From NCBI GenBank assembly GCA_015039315.1, contig WIDE01000091.1:1-64000 (forward strand): 64,000 bases of DNA, read 5' to 3'. A program made the position numbers and the translations under genes. Positions 49,045 to 59,800 of the stretch are shown in pieces; within the stretch, counting starts at the first letter, position 1; every line of letters starts with the position of its first letter. The notes below the pieces were generated by a model that saw nothing but the letters and a program-made list of their open reading frames with translations, was not told where the DNA came from and did not search any database. This DNA is from Clavulina sp. PMI_390 (lineage: Eukaryota; Basidiomycota; Agaricomycetes; Cantharellales; Hydnaceae).

Positions 49045-50217
49045 ATGAAGCAATCTCTTTATCGCAAGGGCCGCCGCTGGATCTCTACGGTGACCGGAAA
49101 CTCGCCTAGAAACCAAGGCCAGGGTACCACTGCCTCTACGATGGAGTCTGAAAATGTGCATCAAGCTGATCAAGTGAGTTTGGAGTCTGTCGCTTAGCTT
49201 GGTGACTGTGCGCAGCTGAGCTCAAACCTTTTACAATGGGTTCCAACTTCAGATTCAAGAAGAGCATAGCTCACCGCCTGGCGGGGCTGCCCCACCTCCA
49301 AACTACGAGCCAAGCGCCGAGCTCGTTGCAAAGCTGCATGCTCTGAGTAAAGACGTCGCCGTCACTGATGCGACAGTACGGCTGAAAGTAAAGCAAGCCC
49401 TTGTACGCAAATCTCCTCACGTTATTCTCTCCAAGTACAGATTCTAACTATCCTCTCTTTCTCTCTTTTCATTCGGTAGGATACGGCCCCTGCTATCTCG
49501 GTCCGATACCCTATTCCCCAAGAAATGCGCGGCCGCGCTATCGAGTTCCGCGGATATATCGACTCCATAGACACTTTTCTCGATGAATCACTCGAGCGAT
49601 TAGAAGATGTACTACTCTTTCGCTCCGAAGTTGTGCGCTTGCAGCGTGTTCTGTGCTTTGGTGCCCGCCCTGGATCTGAATCTCACAGCGATCTTGCGCG
49701 ATTCATACGGTACTTGACGTTGGCGTTGAGCAAGAATGAACAGACCGAGGAGGCATGTGTACTCGATGAAGAGGCAATTGCCATACGGCGCGAATGCTAT
49801 CTCATCCGCCCTGACGCAGAGCGCCCTCATCTTGCCAAAATGCTGCATTCTTATTCAGGCCACCTTCACTCCGAGGAGCGCTACAAAGAAGCGCTAACAG
49901 CGGCCGAGGAATCGGTCAAGCTACGACGGGTGCTTTTCGAGATTGATCCTGATGAATCGATGGAGAACCTTGCCGTTTCACTGCGGGATTTGGGCATACG
50001 GCTTAGCTCAGTGCAGCGATTCGATGATGCGAAGACTACAGAGGAAGAAGGACTCGTGCTATGGCGGCTTCTCTATAAAAAGAAACCGTCAAAGTATCGC
50101 TCCATGCTGGTCAAGGCTTTATCCAATTACATCGTCTCCCTAAAAGATTTGGGGCTGGCGTCCGAGGTAAAGGCAGCTCGAGCTGAGCGAGATGAGCTTA
50201 AAGCGAAGATAGCTTAA
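49045..50217 (+). CDS. L15: single-module linker-TPR protein
   Basis: Predicted 338 aa. Exons: 49045-49173, 49253-49402 (linker), 49480-50217 (TPR). The 43-residue N-terminus begins MKQSLYRKGRRWISTVTG, basic and presequence-like. The linker has GAAPPPNYEPSAELVAKLHAL and AVTDATVRLKVKQAL. The module starts DTAPAISVRYPIPQ and contains CFGARPGSESHSDLARF, LDEEAIAIRRECY, VQRFDDAKTTEEEG and LVLWRLLYKKKPSKYR. The exon lengths (129, 150, 738) and protein length match L16 almost exactly, so these two are recent tandem duplicates. Confidence 0.85.
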
Positions 50218-50829
50218 AATGTCATCAATGTGACATCCTCCGTGGTTTTCCTTATCTCTCTCTCTCTCTCTCTCTCTCGCCTATTGTGTATATGTATCTA
50301 TACACATGATAATATAATTCACTAAATGGTTCGGCGATCGCTGTTTAGGAAACAAGGAGGGATTATACGAGTTTCGTGTAATATTAATGGCAAACCTCAG
50401 GACGACTACCCTCCTTCAAGACTGAATGAGGTTAGCCATAAGGATTGCGGCTTTTGCCGGATTTCGGAACCGGGGCAGATGCGGAATTGTTCATTGCCAA
50501 TTCAAGCCTGTGATGGTCGCAACCCATTGCGGTGGTCTCTCTTTTGCGCACCAGATTTGTTCTATGCACCAGTGTCTCAATGACAACTCGCCACTGCGAC
50601 CATCCATGATGTACTTCCAGCGTTGTGGTTTGGGGCTGTGGAGCCCAAACACCGCTTTTGCTTGATTGTTCCTGCTCTAAACCCGAATCATGAAGGCTGT
50701 CAATCTATTGGCAGGAAACTCCTGCACCGCCTCAAGAGTCACTCTCTCGCCGCTCCTCCACCATCTCGACGAGGTTCTTCACCACAATAGCTTGGGTACA
50801 ACTCACACAATAGTGCGTTCATTACGAGA
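50218..50829. other. intergenic region L15-L16 with (TC)n microsatellite
   Basis: A (TC)12 tract lies at 50255-50278 just after the L15 stop codon. The rest is homologous in patches to the L14-L15 spacer. No gene. Confidence 0.5.
50255..50278 (+). repeat. (TC)12 microsatellite
   Basis: Perfect dinucleotide run directly downstream of L15, probably in its 3' UTR. Confidence 0.9.
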
Positions 50830-51986
50830 ATGTCTTTTTTTCGCAAAGGCCGCCGTTGGATGGCTGGAGCCGCTGGGAACTCCACAGGGGCTTCGAACCA
50901 GGGTGTCACTGCATCCATGGCCGAGTCAAATAACGTGAACAGAACGCCAACTGTGCAGGTGCGTACTCTGTCTTCCATCACCCTAGTTCGGTGATGCTAA
51001 GAGGCTTGTGGCCCCTTGCTAGGAAGAGCATGTTCCATTGGTTGGCGACGATGGTCCACCCCCAAACTACGACGGCCCAAGCTCCGAGCTAATGGAAAAG
51101 TTGCACGAGCTGAGCCATGATGAAGCTATTACCGACGATTCGGTACGGCGTAAAGTGAAGGAGGCAATTGTACGTTGGATTTTCATCGCGTGGTTTCTTG
51201 AGACAGCACTCTAACAAGCTCTCATTTTTTGTTGTTTTTTAATAGGAAATGGCACCCACGATCTCGGTCGTGGCCCCTGTACCACGGGATATGCGCGATC
51301 GTGCAGCCCAGTTCCGCGAACTCATCGACTCTATAGACACTTTCCTCGAGGAGCCACTGGAGAGATTTGATGATATGGTGCTCATCCGAACGGAAGCGTT
51401 GCGCATACAGCGAGCTCTTGCCTTTGGGACTCGCCGAGGCTCACAAACACACGCCGACCTCGCGCGGTTCGCAAGGAACCTGGCGCTGGCACTGCATAAG
51501 AAAAAGGAGAATGATGAGGCGTGTGTGCTGGATGAAGAAGCCCTCGCAATACGTCGAGAGTGCTTCAAAGTTCGTCCTGGTGCCGAGCGTCCATATCTCG
51601 CCAAAGTGTTACACTCCTACTCAATACACCTCCACGCCGAAGAGCGCTACAAGGAGGCACTTGCGGCTTCTGAGGAAGCGGTCCAGCTACAGAGGCTACT
51701 GTACGAGCTCGATCCGGACGAGGCAATGGATGGCCTTGCCATGGCATTGCGCGACTGCGGTATCCGGCTTAGTTCAGTGCAGCGCTTTGAGGAGGCTAAG
51801 GCGACGGAGGAGGAAGGACTTGTGCTCTGGAGGCTCCTCTACCAGAAGAACCCTGGGAAGTATCGTTCTTTGCTGGATCAGGCTTTGACGAACTACATCG
51901 TCTCCCTCAAAGACTTGGCTCTGGTACCAGAAGTCAAGGCAGCTCGTGCTGAGCGAGACGAGATTCGCGGGGTGGTGGCGCAATAA
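50830..51986 (+). CDS. L16: single-module linker-TPR protein
   Basis: Predicted 338 aa. Exons: 50830-50958, 51023-51169 (linker), 51246-51986 (TPR). The N-terminus MSFFRKGRRWMAGAAGNS parallels L15. The linker has DGPPPNYDGPSSELMEKLHEL and AITDDSVRRKVKEAI. The module starts EMAPTISVVAPVPRDMRDRA. It contains the dense basic/acidic turn HKKKENDEACVLDEEALAI and a third repeat CGIRLSSVQRFEEAKATEEE. It ends AARAERDEIRGVVAQ. All family hallmarks are intact, and codon use is more GC-rich than in L4-L11. Confidence 0.85.
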
Positions 51987-52492
51987 CACTCCTGTCTCTT
52001 GCCCTTCTCATATCTATCACTGATTGATGTATTTATTGCAACTATCTCGTTTTGGGGAAAGCCCTGCCTTTTTTATGAGGCTTTATTTTTGCATCAACAG
52101 TCAGTGCATTCCCCGTGCAGGTTGGAGCGTGAACAAATAACTGCATCCAAAGCGTGGATTGTTTGTTTCGTGGTGCAGGATCTGAATCTGTTGTTTTTGC
52201 TGGTGATCTGCTGCCATTCACTTTCTCCTTGTAGCTGCGGATTTCTATACTCTGTACACCGTCCATATACTCACCCACCAGAACCTGCCGTGACACTCAA
52301 TGTTACACGATCAATGGGGCGGCCTACACCGCCTCCAGTCACTTTGTCGTGGTCTTGCTCAACAGCCTCCTCTTTCCGACATTACATTCGCAATCGTTGA
52401 TTGTCAGCCTAACTCTAGGGACTTTTGTGTATAAGCTCTGAACTGTGCGGGAAATACCCTGGAAGTACCTGCCTACCCTGAAACTCTCTTCC
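51987..52492. other. intergenic region L16-L17
   Basis: No gene recognised. It contains the L16 3' end and the L17 promoter. A frame opening at 52445 runs in phase into L17 and could add 16 residues. Confidence 0.4.
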
Positions 52493-53649
52493 ATGACTTC
52501 TCCAAACCAACCCGTCGCGCCTCCTGTGGCGCAACCCGCCCTAGCACCTGGCAGCGTCCCCCAGGTTCCGAATATCCCAGTGAGTACTTTAACACATCTC
52601 ATTTATTGCTCAGCCTCTGGTCAACTACTATCGACTAACATCATGTTATTGTATGACTTCACTCTGGAGGCCTCTGCAGCTCCGCCACAGTATACCCGGC
52701 TTGACGAACAATATGAGGCTCCCTTACCAGAGCTCATCACGAAACTAAACGAGCTGAAGGATAGTAATACGATCACAGACGCTGAAGTGAAGACTTCGGT
52801 TGACCAAGCCCTGGTACGCCACAGCTGCATTCATTCCCTCCAACCTACCTGCCGATCTCTCATCCTTCTCTATTTTCCGTTTCTGTATCTACAAAGCGAC
52901 TTGCGTCTACCGTGTCTGTCCCAGAGGTAGTCTCTAACGAGATGCGTAGTCGCGCAAACAAATTCTTGCGGTTCATTGAGAAGATCGACACCTACCTTGA
53001 CAAATTGCCCTCTTCACCAGCTCGGACAGCCGACCTCCTGCTCGTCCGTAGCGAGGCTGTACGCCTTCAACGGGCGTTATCTGCAGGTACACCGCTCCTC
53101 GCACAAGCTGATCTCGCCCGACTCCTGCGTAACCTGTGCAAGATATTGCGCAAGGTCGGGGGGCGTGATGCCGAGTCGTGCGATGCGGGCAAGGAAGCGC
53201 TTAGGATCGAACGCGAATGCTATCGCGTGCGGCCTGGTGCACGCCGTGCGCCGCTCGCCACGACGCTCAACACCTACTCGTTGAGCTTGGCCGCTGCCGG
53301 TAACAGGGAGGCCGAGGCACTAGAGACAAGCGAAGAAGCTGTCGCGCTGCGCCGTGTCCTATACGCTTTTGATGAGGATAAGTACCGCGAGCCGCTCGCG
53401 TACTCGCTCAAGGACCTTGGTGCGAGGCTCAGCGCCGTACAACGCTTTGCAGAGGGCAAGACCGCGGAGGAAGAGGCGCTCGCGTTGTGGAGGACTTTGT
53501 ACGCAACAAACCCGAGACGCTATCGCCCACAACTTGTTCAGTGCTTGACCAAGTACGTGGGCTTGCTGAAAGATTTGGGGCTGGCGCAGGAGTTCAAGGC
53601 TGCGCAGGCTGAACGAGACGAGCTTCGTGCGCAGATAGCGCAGAATTAG
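52493..53649 (+). CDS. L17: single-module linker-TPR protein, last gene of the array
   Basis: Predicted 327 aa. Exons: 52493-52579, 52670-52813 (linker), 52897-53649 (TPR). The N-terminus MTSPNQPVAPPVAQP is Pro/Ala-rich and resembles that of L1 at the opposite end of the array. The linker has APPQYTRLDEQYEAPLPEL and TITDAEVKTSVDQAL. The module starts RLASTVSVPEVVSN and differs from sisters by an insertion after the first TPR helix (RKVGGRDAESCDAGKEAL) and another in the second (AAAGNREAEALETSEE). The Cys motif is IERECYRVRPG. Codon use is strongly GC-rich. Both acceptors (GGAG and AAAG) are non-pyrimidine-rich, so exon edges may be off by a few codons. Confidence 0.78.
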
Positions 53650-56600
53650 GTCAGTAGGACTAGGCTCGTGCCCCCATGGTCGCCGGCAATACTCATCTTT
53701 CTCCAGGTCCGAGGAGTTTCGTGCTTTAGCGAATCGCCAGGGTGTTCCCGGGTGGGGGGAGAGGGAGGAAGATGACGTGTTGCCAAAGTTGGGAAGTCTC
53801 CAATCAAGATGGGTTTGCATGTCTATCATCCAATCTAGATTGGCGGCACTTGGTGCCTGGCGGCGTTCGTGGAGGCTGCGTCTTCTCGAACGTAACGGCA
53901 ATCGATCAGAAGCTTTCCAACAACATGAACTAGGACTAGAATGTCGTCCGTATATGGACCAGATTGCAGTCTCTGCGCACACACGGCTAATGGATTGTGA
54001 TTCATGAACGAAAGAGCCGATGTATGACCTGCAGGCGCTAGAACCCGTCGAGAGCCTGGCAGTACAAAGTTGGAAGCCTCGTCATTCATGAACAAATCGA
54101 AGAGATGCAAGTGTTCGACTTGACGAGCAGAGAGAGAAATGACGTTTCCGAGCGAGATATGAGCAACCGTTCGTGTGTTTGCGCGCGTATCGTTCCAGCC
54201 ATACACGTGCGAAGACGGGCTCTGCAGCCGTAAGTTCCAGCGCAGTTCCAGCGCGTGTATTTTCTATCTCCTCCCTATTTTGGTGCTCTTGCTCGGAGAC
54301 TGCCATAGAGCCCGATGCGGGAGAGATGGAGAACGGAGGAGAAAGAGACACCGGATGGCCACACGATGATTCGTGTTGATGAAGATGAAGATGAAAGATG
54401 ATGCCACGGTTTCGCATCAAGATTGAGTCTGTGGGGGGACAAGTTCAGGGTGCAGGCTTTTTCTCGATCAAAAGGAGAAGAAGGAGAGCGGGAACAATTC
54501 AATCAAAACATTCAGAGGTTCTCTTTCTGTCTTTGTGTCTCTTCGTCTGCCGTTTCTCGCGCGTTCTCAGGAGATCGGTCGTGGGGAGTCCGACAATGGC
54601 CATCGGTGCTCCGCCGTTTTGATATATTGCGATAAGAGCCAGGGCGGTATACCGGTACCGCAGACCGTATAGTAGGACCGTAAATCACGACTGCCATGCG
54701 AGTCGTGGTATGTATAGTGGGCAATGATCGATCTGAAATCATCGGCGGTGGTGGTCCATCCGATTCTCTCACTGAATATGGCTCGAGTAAGAGAGGACTG
54801 TTGCACTGTCAATGGGGGTAGCCATGCACTGATTTACTTGCTCCGCTGTTCTCACTCTCCCTTGCCCGCTGGTGCTGCGCGTTGGGGGGAGAGAAACAAT
54901 GATGCCAAGTCTGTATGGCAGATAAGCTGCAGCTGGGTATCGGGCCGCTTTCTGAATCGCCTCTATTCATCCGCATTATTATCGCCATCTAGGAAATAGC
55001 TATAGCGGGATGGTCGCGTGCATCAGGGATTCAGTGCTGATAGGCAGTGTTGCTCCTCAGTGTATGACGCGTTGAGTCAGAATGACTGGCAATTTGCATT
55101 GACAGGAGCTGAGGGGTAAAGCAGGGGGATATTTAACTTATGAACGGCATATTCAGCTCTGAAGGGGGGAGGGACGATCGATCATGGATCAGCGCAACAG
55201 CTAATCTGTGGAGAAAGTTCGGTTGCGACGCGCTGCTGCATGCAGATCCCCCGGTGAGTTCAAGTTCCTGGCAACCGACATATACTGTTGTAAAGTATAG
55301 ACTGTACAGCAGTGCGGTAAAATGAACAAGTGCTGCTAAGTTGGGCTTTGTAGTGTACGGACGGTGGATTGAGCAGGAGAGTACGAGTCCCACGCTCCGC
55401 TATGAGGATGACCGTGAACGGGCTTCGCCGAGCTAATGGGATACGAGTACCATATACAAACGCGTAACGTTAGCCCATCAGGGCAAAGGGCGGTGCGGTG
55501 TGGTGTGGTGGGGTGGGTAGGGGGCGAGTCGCCTTATCCGCAAGAGGGAGTAGGTCCCCGAAAGGATGGGAGAACTTGCCGGCTCAGGAGGAGGGTCCTC
55601 TTTGCAAAAGTGAGTTGAGTACGTATGTATGGCATGTTCCGGTGAATCCGTGGTGGGATTGCTGAACGTGCCGTCGTCGCCGGAACAAGACGAGTGACCT
55701 TGATACCGGGGTCTCGATGTGGGCGCGCGCGAGGAGGAAGCGAGAGTTTCGCTGAAACGTAGGAATAACGATGTTTTGTTGACAAATTCGGAGGGCCTGC
55801 TCCTCCTCGTCATGGGCGTCTCGTCGGAAGAGAGAGCTATTACTCATATATAATAGTTGCGTTTTCCGCCTCGTGTCGTGGGCTGGGACAGTGGGTTGTG
55901 CCTTTACATTTTTCGGGATTAAGCGAGGAGAACCCCTCATTATCCATGCACGATTTTTTCATCTATTTCTTCTTATGATGAGGCACACTTGGGAAAGGCG
56001 CCCATAGCTTGCTCTAACTTGAGTACCAACGATTCAGTGGAGGCTTTTGGTCATGGCTATGGCTGGATGGTGATGATCAAACGAACAACCTTCCAGATTA
56101 GGATGGAGCTAGCGGTCTTGGCTGCCCCATCCAAGCCATAGACGTACCACTCTTCTTTGATGAATGATGTTGGGGCACCGGCGCATGAACGATTGAAGGT
56201 GTACCTACCATCTAAGGCACTTTGCCTTTTTGGTGCGTTCATTTCGTCCTAGGAACTGCACCTCATCCCTCGCTGACTTCGGGTATGTCTCCTTGGGCTC
56301 GCTCGTTCGCTCGCACCTACTGAATAACACGCGGACAGTCAGGCAGGTGGATCACTGAATGCAAATTAATATTAGAATATCGGTAGGTTTACTACGATCG
56401 GTGGTTTCCCAGGACAGAGATCTGAGCCAAGGTTGTTGGGATTTCGGCGCCCTTGGCTACTCAATTAGCAAGCCGCCTATTTAGGATTTACTCAGTTACT
56501 CAGTAGGGCTGGGCCAATACTAAATACAAATTGTTCTGTGCTACTGCATGGCTACACACATGGCATCCCCTTATTACACCGTGCAATATCCCCATTTGAG

Positions 56601-56855
56601 TATTAGATCCTCCTCGTCTTCTTCCTCTGCCCCTCTGCTCCCTGCTACCTACCCATCGCCCACTCTTGCTAGGAGGTCGGAGCGTCATACCCACCGTGGT
56701 GGTCTCAGCCTAGCTCTCGTGTGCGTGTGTGGCCCGGCAGTCGTATATCTCCCCCGCACCAGCACCACTGCCCGGCCCACAAGGGAATTCATTTCTTGCT
56801 ACAAGATCCTCCCTCCCCTCCCTTCCTCCCTCCTGGAGCCTGCTCTCCGCTCACC
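53650..56855. other. intergenic region after the TPR array
   Basis: 3.2 kb without a gene I can support. Open frames occur on both strands (e.g. 55478-55940 minus) but show no family motif, no initiator context and no joinable exons. From about 56560 the plus strand becomes pyrimidine-rich, as expected for the leader of the next gene. No TPR relic was found here, so the array ends sharply with L17. Confidence 0.45.
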
Positions 56856-59800
56856 ATGACGCTCAACCCTGCTGATCCAGAGGGCGTCGCCAGCAGATTC
56901 GTAGGCCCCCTTGTAAGCCTCTCTTTGACACCGGCAACTCTCGGGCGGTCACACTCACTCTAGTTCACTTCTCGCACTGCATCCGCTCGCTCGCTCGCTG
57001 CACCACACATTGCGCTCCCCATGCAACTTAGCTCGTCGGCACACTCTTCAATGTCTGCCTAGTGCGTCCTGCCAACGTTCCTGGTACTGAGAGTCGCTAC
57101 TGATCACTCGCCTCACATCCATGACGACAGTTTGGCATCCAGCTCATGCAAGCACGTATGTCTACTCAGCTTTTTTTGCTCTAAGCATCAAGTACCACCA
57201 CCCTTGCGTCAACTTCGTCACTCATTCAACCATCATTGTCTGGTTCTCTCTTTCTTTTTCTCTTATGCAGATACCTATTCACGACACTCCGACAAGTATG
57301 ATCTTTGCACCCAGTGTAGTCGTATTGCGCCAACCTCTAACCCCGCCCTGTCTCTCCAGTGACCCAAAGTGGATCAAGTGGATGGTAACATGGACCATCT
57401 TCATCGAAGCTATCAGCAGCTCTCTAGCGTCCTTTATCTCCTATGACTATGCGTACGTCGCCTGTTCCCTCCTTCCATTTTGCGTCATCACAGCTATCCT
57501 ACCTCTACGCATGTTCTTGAGCGCCGGCTGACTGACTACCTTCTCTCGCGTAGTGTACGGGACTTCGGTTCGTCATATGTTCCTCTCGTCTTCTACCTCC
57601 CTTCCTCCTTCTCCTCGCTTCCTATTACTGCGCTTCTCATTGCGCTTCTTGGCAATCGAATCATTCTGCGCGCTTTCCTTCCCCTCATTCAACACAACTC
57701 GGCCGTCTTTACTGAGGACTCTTTGCTGACTCTTCCTTTGCTTCTTTCTTCGCTCTCTCCTCTGCCCCCCGTGCGCGCTGTTTCCCTTCCGCCTCGCCGG
57801 TGCCGATATCCCGCGCTCGCGTGGTGGGCGGTGTGGCCTCACTTGCTTCGATCGCTGCTTTCGTTACTGTCGCCACTCCTGTCCTCGCGCCCACCCCACT
57901 TTTTTCTCTCATACACTCTCGGCGTGCGATCGCCTCGTCCTCGATCCACACAGGTCTTCCTGAAAAAGTTCTCATCCGCACACCCGGTATGTCCCGACAG
58001 TCTCCCCTCTCGTTCCCGTCCCTTATTTCATACACCCCCTCCCTTGTTCCTTACGACGCCCGATTGTCGTGCACTCGCTAACGCAAATGTTTCTTTCTTC
58101 CTGTTTTCTTCTTCGGCTTAGAGTTTAGTGCTTGTACGTCTTGTCTCCCTCTGTCTTGGCCTTTAGTACTCCCGCGCGCGCGCACAAGACGCTCACGCCT
58201 CCATCTAACTGACTCTATGAAACTGACTTTGTGCGCTTTTTTTTTTCTCTCTTTTGAATTTCTATCTTGGGTTCCCGCTACGCCGTTACTGCATGGATGA
58301 TTGACACCCCACCCCTCGATAATCTGATGCAAATCGCTACTCGTTATTTCGCTATTCGCTCGCCACTACTTGCGACTCCAACCCAAACCCCGGACCACCA
58401 ACCGACCCCTCAAACATAACCCGAATTCCTTCCGTGGTTCTCGACCATCCATCCGGTCGCTGGGTCGTTACGCGCTGGACAACAACAACTCTATATCTGG
58501 CTCTATCTGCGACCGAATCGGGGGGATCGGTACGTACGTAACGTAAACGAATGTTCGTTCGTTCCGTATAATTGCGTGGTGGTGGTGCCTTCGTATTACT
58601 TTCCGTGGCGGCTCCATTCCGCTGGCGCTCTGGCGCGTGCGTTTCATCTTAACCCTCGACGAACCCGGGTGTGCAATGATCATGTGGCATGCGCATCCAT
58701 TCGCATGGTGGCATGTGCACGCGCGTTCTCCTCATCTCAACACCAACCTATCGCATTACATCGCATACGCAATATCCCCTCGCTCTCCACTCTTCGGGCC
58801 ACGCCGACCATCCGGTCCATTTTCCATATACGCCTTTCGCGACTCCCCTTTCTTCCGTTACAGTCATTCTCACGGTGAGTAGAGTGGTGTTCTCTTGCCT
58901 TCCTTGGTTATCATCATTCGGGAAAAGAATACGGTTAACTGACTGACTGCTTTGATTGTTATTGACTGGTTCGTCAATATTTACCGGATCATCCTGGGTG
59001 TTCTTCTCTTCTTTTATCTTTTGGTCGACCTCGTGCCTCGCTTGCTTCTCCTATCTCGCTATCTTTGCCTGACTCATCGCAATTTTCTCGACGCCCCGCT
59101 TCTTGCCGCGGCCTGGCCTGGTGACTCTCTTCGCCTCATCGGGACAAACCGCATATACCTCCTTCTCTCGTCAACCTGGAATTGTTTGCTCCACTCTACA
59201 CACAACAACGGCCCATGCTCTCGCCGTTCTCCCTCATTCACACTGGCCTTGCTGGCTCGTTTCGATCAACTGATCTGCTTCCGGGATCTTGACATCTCGG
59301 CACATTTTCACTTGAACCCCCTTGCATCTGGCATGCCGTTCCCCACTCCACCCAACTGACTCTCTTGTCCCACTGACTGGGCGGCCGAATACTTCCACTG
59401 ATCGGGCTCGTGACCGCGTTACTCTGGATGTTTTTACTTTTTTGGGTCCGTCCCTATCCCGACTCCCGCCCCCCGCCGACTCCCCCGACATACGGGCCCC
59501 GATTGCTTTTCGCCCCCCACACTCGCTCACGACGACCTATCCGACCTATTGAATTCCACCCCTTCCTAATTTCATTTTTGTTCCCCTGTTTTCGCCTGAC
59601 ATTTCTCGTAATGCCGGCGGATGACACGATGACACCATTGACACGCTCAATGATGACGACGACAACCACCACGACCATGTGTCATTGTAACTGGGCAGAT
59701 CGGGATTGCTAGCACAACAGTACAATGTTTCTATGGCTGGTACGTGTTGTTTGTTTCACTTGTTCCTTTTTCTTTCTTTCCCTCGCGAGGGCTCGGGCTT

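Noticed and set aside
57480..58121. 213-codon plus-strand frame
   Set aside because: Composition (Leu/Ser/Pro) follows from a CT-rich sequence; its first part overlaps intron and exon sequence of the DUF6534-like gene in another frame.
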